This document shows, one piece after another, positions 31,929 to 40,547 of a stretch of DNA of 52,278 bases. The DNA comes from Bacteroidales bacterium (GTDB lineage Bacteria; Bacteroidota; Bacteroidia; Bacteroidales; P3): assembly GCA_024400415.1 (NCBI GenBank), contig JAKSMS010000008.1, positions 1 through 52,278 on the forward strand, written 5' to 3'. Under the pieces are notes generated by a model, which worked only from the letters and a program-made list of their open reading frames with translations, was not told the DNA's origin and ran no database searches. Positions within the stretch are counted from its first letter, which is position 1. The number at the start of each line of letters is the position of its first letter. The position numbers were made by a program, and so were the translations under genes.

Positions 31929-33056
31929 ATGAACATACTCATTACCGGCGGAGCCGGATTTATCGGCAGCCACGTCGTTCGCCTAATGGTGAACAAATAC
32001 CCCGAATACCGCATCATCAACCTCGACAAGCTGACCTATGCAGGCAACTTGGCCAACCTAAAAGACGTGGAGGACAAACCCAACTACCAATTCGTCAAGA
32101 TGGACATCTGCGACTTCGACGGCATCTTCAAGCTGCTCCAAGACGAACAGATAGACGGAATCATACACCTTGCTGCCGAGAGCCACGTGGACCGCTCGAT
32201 AAAAGACCCCTTCACCTTCGCTCGCACCAATGTGATGGGCACACTCTCGCTGCTGCAAGCCGCCAAGCTCTATTGGGAAAGCCTGCCTGAGAAATATGAG
32301 GGCAAAAGATTCTACCACATCTCTACCGACGAGGTCTACGGAGCACTGGAAATGACACATCCCGAAGGCATCAAGCCGCCATTCTCCACCAAAGCCAGTT
32401 CGGAACACCATGAGGCCTACGGCGAAGACTTCTTCTACGAAACCACCAAATACAACCCGCATAGCCCCTACTCGGCCAGCAAAGCCAGCAGCGACCACTT
32501 CGTGCGTGCATTCCACGACACCTACGGAATGCCCACCATCGTAACCAATTGCTCCAACAACTACGGACCATACCAGTTTCCTGAGAAGCTGATACCGCTG
32601 TTCATCAACAATATTCGTCATCGCAAGCCACTTCCCGTTTACGGCAAAGGCGAAAATGTACGCGACTGGCTCTATGTTGAAGACCACGCCCGAGCCATAG
32701 ACCTTATCTTCCACCAAGGCAAGGTGGCCGAGACCTACAACATCGGAGGCTTCAACGAATGGAAGAATATCGACATCATCAGAGTGGTCATCAAGACTGT
32801 AGACCGTCTCCTCGGCCGCCAAGAGGGCGAAGATATGGACCTGATCACCTACGTTACCGACCGTGCCGGCCACGACATGCGCTATGCGATAGACTCCACC
32901 AAGCTCCAACGCGAACTAGGATGGGAACCATCACTACAGTTCGAAGAAGGCATCGAGAAAACCGTCAAGTGGTATCTCGACAATCAAGAATGGATGGACA
33001 ACATCACCTCGGGCGACTACGAGCGATACTACGAAGACATGTACAAAAACCGCTAA
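31929..33056 (+). CDS. rmlB: dTDP-glucose 4,6-dehydratase
   Basis: 375 residues. It converts dTDP-glucose to dTDP-4-keto-6-deoxyglucose, the second step of rhamnose synthesis. Extended SDR features: GGAGFIGSHVVR (residues 7-18), LAAESHVDRS, catalytic Thr133-Asp134-Glu135 in HISTDEVYGAL, and Tyr181/Lys185 in YSASKASSDH, followed by NCSNNYGPYQFPEKLIPL. About 30 residues are inserted between the TDE motif and YxxxK relative to the common form; this longer version is usual for Bacteroidetes. It completes the four-gene rhamnose set with rmlA, rmlD and rmlC, from which it is separated by array B. Confidence 0.96.
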   Translation: MNILITGGAGFIGSHVVRLMVNKYPEYRIINLDKLTYAGNLANLKDVEDKPNYQFVKMDICDFDGIFKLLQDEQIDGIIHLAAESHVDRSIKDPFTFARTNVMGTLSLLQAAKLYWESLPEKYEGKRFYHISTDEVYGALEMTHPEGIKPPFSTKASSEHHEAYGEDFFYETTKYNPHSPYSASKASSDHFVRAFHDTYGMPTIVTNCSNNYGPYQFPEKLIPLFINNIRHRKPLPVYGKGENVRDWLYVEDHARAIDLIFHQGKVAETYNIGGFNEWKNIDIIRVVIKTVDRLLGRQEGEDMDLITYVTDRAGHDMRYAIDSTKLQRELGWEPSLQFEEGIEKTVKWYLDNQEWMDNITSGDYERYYEDMYKNR

Positions 33057-33082
33057 TACATAATACAACTAAATCAAACACT

Positions 33083-35470
33083 ATGAAATACAACACCGCT
33101 AGCAAGGTAGAGGCCTACTTCCAACAGTTCGACTCTACTTTTTCCGAAAACCTTAAAAGCTGCCGCACCCAGACCCTGACGGTAGACAACTACATCGTGT
33201 TAGGACAACTGACCGCACTACGATTTATCGAATGGGCCGGATTGAACCCGGGCGGCGTAGTGGCCCTGCCAACCGGCAAGACTCCAGAATTCTTCATCAA
33301 ATGGATACAGTACTATCTTGACAACTGGGACGAAGAGGAAAAGAACGGCATTATTGGCAAGCTGGACATCAAAAAGCCTGATTTCAAAAGCATGCATTTC
33401 TTCCAGCTCGACGAGTTCTTCCCCATCAATCCAGAAAACGAACGTTCGTTCCGCTACTTCGTTAAGAAATACTACATCGATGTGCTTGGCTTCGACCCAG
33501 CCAAGACCCATCTGATCAACACCTATTTCCTCAACGAGGAAGAACAAGCCATGCTTGGCGGCGCCAAAAACATGAGCGAGGTATTCATTGACGGCAAGGT
33601 CGACCTATCACTCAGAATACGTACCGCAAACAATAAGACCGAAGAGTTCCAGCAGCGCGCCATTAGGATGTTTGACGACTTCTGCACCCGCTACGAAAAC
33701 AAGATTCGCGACCTAGGCGGCATTGGATTCTTCCTTGGCGGCATAGGTCCCGACGGCCACATTGCCTTCAACGTGAAAGGTTCCAGCCCATTCTCGCACA
33801 CCCGCCTCACGGGACTCAACTACGAGTCGCAGGCCGCCGCCGCAGGCGACCTTGGCGGAATCACCATGGTCCGCAAAAAGGCCGTAATCACTATGGGTCT
33901 TGAAACCATCACCTACAATCCCGACTGCGTGGCAGTCATCATCGCTGCCGGCCAGTCAAAGGCAAAAGTGGTTGCCGGATCGGTACTCAACGAACCCACC
34001 CAGCAATTCCCAGCCACTTGCCTGCAAAAGCTGCCCAACGCCCGATTCTTCATCACAGCAGCCTCATCCGTGCTGCTTCCCAAAACCGAAGACGGCATCA
34101 GTCGCGATTTGAACAAGACCAAGTCCGAATACCGCGAAACGCCCGCCACTCAGGCATTGATAGAAAAACTGGTAGTTGATGCCGCTCTGAAAACCAACCG
34201 CACTTTCGACGCCCTTATAGACACCGACTATACCGACGAGCAGTTCCAGATGCTAGAACGCCTGACCGGAAAGAAAACCCAAACCCTACTCAAGAGCGCA
34301 CAGGCCTCTATCAAGGCCAAGATCGAAAACGGCCTGGATATCGACGAAGAGGAGATTGTCTTACATACCGGCCCACACCACGACGATATCGAACTGGCCT
34401 ATTTCCCATATCTCCACCATCTGGTTCGTTCCAAAACCATCAAGAACTATTTTGCTTATTGCACCAGCGGATATACTTCTGTGACGGGCGCTTATCTAGA
34501 ATCGGTTTATGAGCATCTGATTGAGCGCATCAATCCTCAACAGGTTGCCCTCAAAGACGAAAATCTGATGAGCGTGCTTGCCAGCAGCTATCAAGACGAC
34601 ATCACCCTCTATCTGAGAGGCGTTGCCCGCCAGGACAAATCCCGTCAAGACTATGCAGTAGCCCGTCGTTTGGCCCGCAAATGGATGGACCACAACCATT
34701 ACAAGACTCTCACCGAACTCGCCACATTTGTTATGGACCAGCTCAACCAGCTGCAACAATTCGAAACGGGCCGCAAAGAACCCGAGACGTTCCATCTGGC
34801 TAAAGGCTGGCTGCGCGAAATGGAGGCCGAACTGGTTTGGGCTCATTTTGGTTTGGGCAGCGACCGAGTAAGCCACCTCCACCTGCCATTCTACAGCGAC
34901 GATATATTTCCCCACTACCCCGATTTCGAACACGACGTCAAGCCTATAGTCGACTTGCTCGAAAAGGTGAAACCCACCATTGTCAGCCTTGCACTCGACC
35001 CAGAAGGCAGTGGACCCGACACTCACTTCAAGACCCTCATAGCCCTCAGTATGGCCCTCGACGAGTATCATGAACGCCACCCTGAGGTAAACCTTCGCGT
35101 TTGGGGCTACCGCAACGTATGGTCGCGCTATCATATCAGCGAGGTCGGCAAGGCAATCCCCGTCTCGCTGAATTCCTTTGCCGTAATCAAGAACATGTTC
35201 GACACCTGCTACCTCAGCCAGAGAAGTGCCGACTTCCCTAGTTACGAGTATGATGGCCCGTTCAGCGAATTGGCTCAGAAAGTATGGGTAGAGCAGCACA
35301 ACGACATCTGCAGCTTATTAGGCGAGGACTACTTCTACGGATCCGACTCCATGATGATGAAGCGCGCCTATGGCATGATCTATCTCAAGGAAATGACCTA
35401 CGCCCAATTCAAGGAGTACATGATTCCCGTCAAACGGCTTCTCGAGACCAAAGAGGCCATGCAGAAATAA
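33083..35470 (+). CDS. Glucosamine-6-phosphate deaminase-like domain fused to a PIG-L-type deacetylase domain
   Basis: 795 residues. Residues ~30-350 are NagB-like: GGVVALPTGKTPEFF (sugar-phosphate loop), FFQLDEFFPI, and GGIGPDGHIAFN with Asp224 and His226. Residues ~425-760 are PIG-L/LmbE-like, with the zinc motif HTGPHHDDIE (His432, His433, Asp434, Asp435, Glu437) and ALDPEGSGPDTHFKT. NagB/PIG-L fusions annotated as glucosamine-6-phosphate deaminases are known in Bacteroidetes; this one is longer than the ~660 residues I remember. The pairing suggests handling of N-acetylated amino sugars. The frame runs upstream into rmlB in another phase; ATG 33083 (MKYNTASKVEAYF), 26 bp after rmlB, is the real start. 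It probably shares the rml transcript. Confidence 0.88.
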   Translation: MKYNTASKVEAYFQQFDSTFSENLKSCRTQTLTVDNYIVLGQLTALRFIEWAGLNPGGVVALPTGKTPEFFIKWIQYYLDNWDEEEKNGIIGKLDIKKPDFKSMHFFQLDEFFPINPENERSFRYFVKKYYIDVLGFDPAKTHLINTYFLNEEEQAMLGGAKNMSEVFIDGKVDLSLRIRTANNKTEEFQQRAIRMFDDFCTRYENKIRDLGGIGFFLGGIGPDGHIAFNVKGSSPFSHTRLTGLNYESQAAAAGDLGGITMVRKKAVITMGLETITYNPDCVAVIIAAGQSKAKVVAGSVLNEPTQQFPATCLQKLPNARFFITAASSVLLPKTEDGISRDLNKTKSEYRETPATQALIEKLVVDAALKTNRTFDALIDTDYTDEQFQMLERLTGKKTQTLLKSAQASIKAKIENGLDIDEEEIVLHTGPHHDDIELAYFPYLHHLVRSKTIKNYFAYCTSGYTSVTGAYLESVYEHLIERINPQQVALKDENLMSVLASSYQDDITLYLRGVARQDKSRQDYAVARRLARKWMDHNHYKTLTELATFVMDQLNQLQQFETGRKEPETFHLAKGWLREMEAELVWAHFGLGSDRVSHLHLPFYSDDIFPHYPDFEHDVKPIVDLLEKVKPTIVSLALDPEGSGPDTHFKTLIALSMALDEYHERHPEVNLRVWGYRNVWSRYHISEVGKAIPVSLNSFAVIKNMFDTCYLSQRSADFPSYEYDGPFSELAQKVWVEQHNDICSLLGEDYFYGSDSMMMKRAYGMIYLKEMTYAQFKEYMIPVKRLLETKEAMQK

Positions 35471-35491
35471 GCATCAGATCTAATAAGAATG

Positions 35492-35520
35492 ATAAAGCCC
35501 GCCGAAAGCGGGCTTTATTT
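35492..35520. terminator. Bidirectional terminator between the NagB/PIG-L gene and the CapD-like gene
   Basis: Perfect 11-bp stem ataaagcccgc (35492-35502) and gcgggctttat (35508-35518) with loop cgaaa, A/T-rich on both sides, between two convergent genes. Confidence 0.85.
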
Positions 35521-35542
35521 ATTGCAATATCGCAGTAGTTTC

Positions 35543-37468
35543 CTACTTGTCCAACGCCTCATATTTCGAGCAGCGGCTCTTATATTCTGGCACGATTTCC
35601 TTCATAATCTTCACGATGGCCATGTCATCGAATCCATAGCTGGTTTCAAGCAGGCGTTCCTCGTTGGCGCAAGCGGTCTGGTAATCGTATTCGCGCACGC
35701 TGGCCACCATAATCTTAGGATGATGGGTCGGCTTGGTCTGTTCGGCATCGTTGAGCACCTCCTCATAGAGTTTCTCGCCATCACGAAGGCCGGTAAACTT
35801 GATGTCGATATTCTTTGCGCCAGAGAGCTTGATCATGCGCTTGGCCAGGTCTACGATACGAACCGGTTTGCCCATATCGAAGACGAATATCTCGCCGCCA
35901 TTGCCCATAGTGCCCGCCTCAAGAACCAGTCGGCAAGCCTCAGGAATAAGCATGAAGAATCGGATAATATCAGGATGAGTAACGGTAATAGGACCGCCCT
36001 TCTTTATCTGTTCTTTGAAGATAGGGATAACGGAGCCGTTGCTGCCAAGCACGTTGCCAAAACGAGTGGTAACGAACTGGGTAACGCCCTTAACGGAGCC
36101 ATCCACGATAGCCTTGTTGAGTGACTGGCAGTAGATCTCGCAGATGCGCTTCGAACAGCCCATCACGTTGGTCGGGTTCACAGCCTTGTCGGTAGAGATC
36201 ATCACAAACTTCTTGGTGCCGTACTTCACTGCCAGATCGGCCACTACGCGCGTACCATATATATTATTCTGGACAGCAATTCCTGGATTGTCTTCCATCA
36301 TGGGCACATGCTTATAGGCAGCTGCGTGGAACACATATTCAGGCTTATGCTCGGCAAAGATGGATTCCATATGCGACTGATTGGCAATGCTGGTGACGAT
36401 AGTCTCGCACTTGATGTCGCCAAACTGACGACACATCAGCAGGCGGATATCGTGCATAGGAGTCTCTGCCTGGTCGATAAGCACCATCTCAGCGGGTTCG
36501 AACTGTGCCACCTGGCGCACCATCTCAGAACCAATGCTGCCGGCAGCACCAGTGATAAGGATGCGCTTGCCTTTCAGCATATTGCCGATAGCAGCCATAT
36601 CCACCTCAATCTTCTCACGTGGCAGCAGGTCTTCGATATCCACCTCGTGGAGATGAGAGTGCTGAAGGTCTGACTTGCCGTCCCACACTTCGGCCGGAGG
36701 CAGCATCAAAATCTTGATATTGTTGGAAATCAAGTTATCTATCAGCTCTTCATTCTCGCGAAAGCGCTCAGCCTGCATAGGGCTCACCACCAGCATCTGG
36801 GCATGAGAGTCCTTCATGTGCTTGATCAGGTTGGGGCCGTCGCGACGCACCTGAACACCCATGAGCCACTTGGTTTGGAGGTCGCCGTCGGGGCTAACGA
36901 ATCCCACCACGCTCATGGTCTGAGGCACCTCGTTCTGGATGCTCTTGGCCAACGCCACGCCGCCTTCCTTTACGCCATAGATATACACACGCTTGGCCGA
37001 CTCATTGCGGGTAACGCCCTCAAAGAGATATTTCACCAGCAGGCGTTCCACCCACATCATGAGGGTAGCAAGAATGCCTGCAATCAAGATTGAGACTATG
37101 CCAGGAATCATCACGCACTCTACCTGGAAAAGTTCCAGCAGAAGCTTGACTCCAAAAGTGGCAGCAGCTCCGCATGAGGTAGCGGTAGAGGCATGGGTAA
37201 GGTCCACCAGCGACGAATAGCGGATAATGCCGCTATAGGTGTGGAACACTCTGAACATCACAGCATAAATAGCCGTACTAAGCAATATGCCGTAATTAAT
37301 GGCCAAAAAGTTAGACTCTATCACGTCCAACTCTTCTCCCAAAACGATTCCAACAGCACTGGACAGCAACACGATAACGCAATCCAGCACAAGAATACAC
37401 CAATAAGGCAGCGCCTTCTTTGAGAAGTACCATTTTGAGATTGATGATAGTAATCCGTTCAGTTTCAT
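35543..37468 (-). CDS. Membrane-bound nucleotide-sugar 4,6-dehydratase (CapD/WbpM type)
   Basis: 641 residues. Four hydrophobic segments in the first ~150 residues (LVLDCVIVLLSSAVGIVL, YGILLSTAIYAVMF, and two more), a CoA-binding-like Rossmann domain (~155-270, YIYGVKEGGVALAKSI), then an extended SDR domain from ~295: ILITGAAGSIGSEMVRQV, YVFHAAAYKHVPMME, FVMISTDKAVNPTNVMGCSKR with Lys of the catalytic set, and RFGNVLGSNGSVIP. Such proteins form UDP-4-keto-6-deoxy sugars for capsule, O-antigen or glycoprotein glycans. It is convergent with the rml/NagB cluster and fits a surface-sugar neighbourhood. A full promoter lies 44 bp upstream. Confidence 0.92.
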   Translation of the reverse strand: MKLNGLLSSISKWYFSKKALPYWCILVLDCVIVLLSSAVGIVLGEELDVIESNFLAINYGILLSTAIYAVMFRVFHTYSGIIRYSSLVDLTHASTATSCGAAATFGVKLLLELFQVECVMIPGIVSILIAGILATLMMWVERLLVKYLFEGVTRNESAKRVYIYGVKEGGVALAKSIQNEVPQTMSVVGFVSPDGDLQTKWLMGVQVRRDGPNLIKHMKDSHAQMLVVSPMQAERFRENEELIDNLISNNIKILMLPPAEVWDGKSDLQHSHLHEVDIEDLLPREKIEVDMAAIGNMLKGKRILITGAAGSIGSEMVRQVAQFEPAEMVLIDQAETPMHDIRLLMCRQFGDIKCETIVTSIANQSHMESIFAEHKPEYVFHAAAYKHVPMMEDNPGIAVQNNIYGTRVVADLAVKYGTKKFVMISTDKAVNPTNVMGCSKRICEIYCQSLNKAIVDGSVKGVTQFVTTRFGNVLGSNGSVIPIFKEQIKKGGPITVTHPDIIRFFMLIPEACRLVLEAGTMGNGGEIFVFDMGKPVRIVDLAKRMIKLSGAKNIDIKFTGLRDGEKLYEEVLNDAEQTKPTHHPKIMVASVREYDYQTACANEERLLETSYGFDDMAIVKIMKEIVPEYKSRCSKYEALDK

Positions 37469-37511
37469 TTAGTCTATTTTTTCAATAACTATTGTGTCGG
37501 TTTGGAGTTTG

Positions 37512-37543
37512 CAAAGTTATTATTTTTTTCACTCTAAGGCAAA
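37512..37543 (-). promoter_or_regulatory. Bacteroidetes-type promoter for the CapD-like gene
   Basis: Minus strand TTTG (37540-37543), 20-nt spacer, TAACTTTG (37512-37519). It lies 50 bp past the gltD-like stop. Confidence 0.82.
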
Positions 37544-37593
37544 TCCATTTCTATCCATTTCGTAATATACTCTATTTCAATAAGCAAAAACGG

Positions 37594-38946
37594 CTATTTA
37601 AGGTCGATAGACTCCATCAGTTTGACAGCATCGACATACTGGGCGATGCCTTCTGCCACCAATTTGGCATCGCGCATCGCATGCACAACAGAGGCCTGAC
37701 GGTTGGCCACATCGCCGCCCGCAAACACACCTCTTCTCGAAGTCATGCCATAAGGCATTTCGCGGGTGAGCATGAAGCCCTTCTCGTCGGTATTGATGCC
37801 GCTAGTGTTGCGCGAAGCGGTAGTGGCAGGCTGAGCACCTACGGCCAGCAGCACCACGTCGGCGCCCAGCGTCTTGCGCTCATACTCCATGTGGTCGGGG
37901 TCCTCGGGGGTTGGTGCAGGCTTCTTGGTCTGCATCACTATCTCAGTCATGCTGCCGTTGTCGTCGTGGTGGATTTCCACGATGTCGGCATTCCAGTTGA
38001 AGCGAATGCCCTCCTCGAGGGCCTCTTCATACTCCGAATGCAGCGCAGCCATGCGGTCGATGGTGCGATGATAGACCACGTCCACCGTTCTGGCGCCCAA
38101 GCGGATAGCCATGCGTGCAGCGTCCATTGCCGTATTGCCGCAGCCAATCACGTACACCTTGTCGCCCGGCTTCACAGCCACCTCGTTGCGGCCGGCCAGG
38201 CCATCCTGATAGAGCTGTGATATGCGGAGGAAATGGGTGGCCATCACGGCCCCCTTGGTCTCCTTGCCAGGGATGTCGAGTTCGCGAGGCTTCGAGGTGC
38301 CGGTGCCCACAAACACGGCGTCAAATCCCTGCTCAAACATCTGGTCGATAGTGATATCCTCGCCCACAGTGGTATTCATGTGGAACACCACGCCGAGCTC
38401 CTCGATAAGGCGCACCTCGCGACGCACCACCTCCTTAGGCAGGCGGTATTCTGGAATGCCGTACATCAGCACGCCGCCGGCCTCGCGCTCCATCTCGAAG
38501 ATGTCGACATGGAAGCCCATGCGAGCCAGATCGCCCGAAACCGTAAGGCCGGCAGGACCGGAGCCAATCACGGCCACGCGGCCACGAGTCTTGGCCGGGA
38601 TATCGGAGTGGGTAAGGTTGAGTTCGGCGTCGAAGTCGGCTATGAAGCGCTCCAACTTGCCGATATTGATATTCTTGCCCTGCTTGCCAAGAACGCACGA
38701 GCCCTGGCACTGGCGCTCATGGGCACAAACGCGTCCGCAAACGGAGGGAAGATTGCTTTTGGCACGAATAATCTGGATGGCGTTGCCCATATTTCCCTTG
38801 CGCAATTCGTGAATCCAATCAGGAATATCATTAGAAATCGGACAGCCCTTTTTGCACGATGGCACCTTGCATCTGAGGCATCTCTGAGCCTCTTGGATAG
38901 CCTCTGCCATTGTGTAACTTTCACTAACTTCTTTGAATTTGTTCAT
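37594..38946 (-). CDS. gltD: NADPH-dependent glutamate synthase small subunit / NfnB-like FAD oxidoreductase
   Basis: 450 residues. The N-terminal domain has two 4Fe-4S Cys sets (CLRCKVPSCKKGCP and CGRVCAHERQCQGSC), followed by ERFIAD, an FAD-binding GSGPAGLTVSGDLARMG, and an NADPH-binding GCGNTAMDAARMAIRLGA. This is the architecture of GltD and of NfnB. No gltB or nfnA gene is in the window, so its electron partner must be encoded elsewhere, or it acts alone. The ending EGIAQYVDAVKLMES is normal. The frame reaches 39033, but ATG 38946 (MNKFKEVSESYTM) is chosen because the promoter's -7 element (38971-38978) lies inside the longer frame. Confidence 0.88.
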   Translation of the reverse strand: MNKFKEVSESYTMAEAIQEAQRCLRCKVPSCKKGCPISNDIPDWIHELRKGNMGNAIQIIRAKSNLPSVCGRVCAHERQCQGSCVLGKQGKNINIGKLERFIADFDAELNLTHSDIPAKTRGRVAVIGSGPAGLTVSGDLARMGFHVDIFEMEREAGGVLMYGIPEYRLPKEVVRREVRLIEELGVVFHMNTTVGEDITIDQMFEQGFDAVFVGTGTSKPRELDIPGKETKGAVMATHFLRISQLYQDGLAGRNEVAVKPGDKVYVIGCGNTAMDAARMAIRLGARTVDVVYHRTIDRMAALHSEYEEALEEGIRFNWNADIVEIHHDDNGSMTEIVMQTKKPAPTPEDPDHMEYERKTLGADVVLLAVGAQPATTASRNTSGINTDEKGFMLTREMPYGMTSRRGVFAGGDVANRQASVVHAMRDAKLVAEGIAQYVDAVKLMESIDLK

Positions 38947-38970
38947 TTCTTCGAATCGTGTTTGAGGGTG

Positions 38971-39002
38971 CAAAGTTACGAATTTTACGCGAACCATCCA
39001 AG
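38971..39002 (-). promoter_or_regulatory. Bacteroidetes-type promoter for gltD
   Basis: Minus strand CTTG (38999-39002, three of four), 20-nt spacer, TAACTTTG (38971-38978, exact). Leader to ATG 38946 about 19 nt. Confidence 0.7.
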
Positions 39003-39150
39003 CAATTTGCAATATATTTTTATTAATGACCACATGCGCGACCCAAAAACCTCGGCAGAAAACAAGTAAAATTTGTTACACATACAGCCCCATTTCCAAC
39101 CCAGATCGATTCACAATCGCCCCGACAACAAGGTCCAACATAGACCATTT

Positions 39151-39282
39151 TTTGCGCTATATCTCCTTTTTATCTCCTTTATATCTCCTTTTATTCTGTT
39201 TCTTAGCAAAAGAGATAAAAAGGAGAAAATAAAGAGATAAAAAGGAGATATAACAAAGAAACAGCTGTTTTATAGCGCAGTA
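39151..39282. repeat. Array F: 11-bp-period array with nested inverted repeats
   Basis: Twelve consecutive 11-nt blocks. The first is tttgcgctata (compare tttgtgctata in array E), then three near-identical tctcctttt-type units (39162-39194), then units of the opposite polarity (aaaaaggagat). Inverted repeats: 9 bp tgcgctata (39153-39161) with tatagcgca (39271-39279); 19 bp from 39158-39176 with 39234-39252; 9 bp ctgtttctt (39196-39204) with aagaaacag (39256-39264). An 18-bp direct repeat recurs at 22 bp, twice the period. Gap context: 38947-39458 holds the gltD promoter, this array and, at 39283-39458, AT-rich sequence before ansA in which I see nothing certain. Confidence 0.88.
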
Positions 39283-39458
39283 GCGCCTTTCTATCCGAAA
39301 CGGAATACATCAGCCATCTAAGGCGAGCAGAAAAGAGAATTTGTTGCACTAAAAATAAAATCTCAAATATGCGAAATGATGGATTTCAAAAAAAATAAAA
39401 CCTCTGCAAACTATTCGGCAACTTTTTGCGTTATAGGAATAATTAAAAATATAATTTT

Positions 39459-40472
39459 ATGCACAACAAAGTCCTTTTGATCTATACCGGCGGCACCATC
39501 GGCATGGTGCAAGACGAGAACGGGGCACTCCACCCTTTCGAACTCGAGCGCATCTTCGAGGCCGTTCCGCAACTAAAGCATACTACCTACCAGATCGACA
39601 GCTGCCAGCTTAAGGAGATCATCGACTCCTCCAACATGAACCCCAAGGTGTGGGCCGAGATAGCCGACATCATTGAGCGCGAGTATGAGAAGTACGACGG
39701 ATTCGTTGTGCTCCACGGCACCGACACCATGGCCTACACCGCCTCGGCACTGAGCTTCATGCTCGAGAATGTGGGCAAGCCCGTGGTGCTCACCGGCTCC
39801 CAGCTGCCCGTGGGCATGCTGCGCAGCGACGGACGCGAGAATATCATCTGCGCCCTCGAGATTGCCAGCGGCCAGCACCAGGTGGTGCCCGAGGTGTGCA
39901 TCTTCTTTGAGCAGCACCTCTATCGCGGCAACCGCTCCACCAAGGTGAGCTCCGAGAACTTCGACGCCTTCTACAGCTACAACTATCCTCCGCTGGTGAC
40001 CGCCGGCATCAATATCCGCTACAAGAAGCAGCACATCATGCCCATGCCCGACGAGCCGATGCGGGTGCGCACCCGCATGGACGAGCACATCGCCGTGCTG
40101 AAGCTCTTCCCCGGCATCACTCCTCAGGTGGTGCAGGCCGTGCTGCATGCCGAGGGTCTCAAGGGCGTGATCATCGAGACCTACGGCTCGGGCAATGCCC
40201 CCACAGAGCAATGGTTCCTCTTGGCGCTCCAGGAGGCCGCGATGAGGGGCATCCTGCTGATCGACGTCACCCAGTGCAAGGCCGGCGGCGTGAAGCTGAA
40301 GCAGTATGCCGTGAGCTGCGACCTCGACCGCATCGGAGTCATTTCCGGCGGCGACATCACCACCGAGGCAGCCGTCACCAAGCTGATGTACCTGCTCGGC
40401 AACTACGGCGACGACCCGCAGAAGGTGAAAGAGCTATTCGAAATGCCATTACGCGGCGAGATGAATTTGTAA
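39459..40472 (+). CDS. ansA: L-asparaginase, type I
   Basis: 337 residues without a signal peptide, so cytosolic type I. It hydrolyses asparagine to aspartate and ammonia. Active-site motifs are intact: first Thr in LLIYTGGTIGMV (residues 5-16) and second in VVLHGTDTMAYTAS (Thr-Asp pair), with GSQLPVGMLRSDGREN and the later Lys region SQ...QCKAGGVKLKQY. Composition is more GC-rich and codon choice more even than its left neighbour, as in the next genes. The region upstream holds array F; a TTTTTG (39423-39428) and a TAATTTTA next to the ATG hint at a promoter, but the fit is poor. Confidence 0.94.
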   Translation: MHNKVLLIYTGGTIGMVQDENGALHPFELERIFEAVPQLKHTTYQIDSCQLKEIIDSSNMNPKVWAEIADIIEREYEKYDGFVVLHGTDTMAYTASALSFMLENVGKPVVLTGSQLPVGMLRSDGRENIICALEIASGQHQVVPEVCIFFEQHLYRGNRSTKVSSENFDAFYSYNYPPLVTAGINIRYKKQHIMPMPDEPMRVRTRMDEHIAVLKLFPGITPQVVQAVLHAEGLKGVIIETYGSGNAPTEQWFLLALQEAAMRGILLIDVTQCKAGGVKLKQYAVSCDLDRIGVISGGDITTEAAVTKLMYLLGNYGDDPQKVKELFEMPLRGEMNL

Positions 40473-40547
40473 GACAATTTTCTTGGAGCTCAGAACAATC
40501 AAAATCATATTACAATAGTCCACAAAGTTGAAAAAACATCAAATAAT

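Noticed and set aside
32759-33082. N-terminal extension of the NagB/PIG-L frame into rmlB
   Set aside because: The extra 108 residues are the shadow of rmlB; family similarity begins at ATG 33083.
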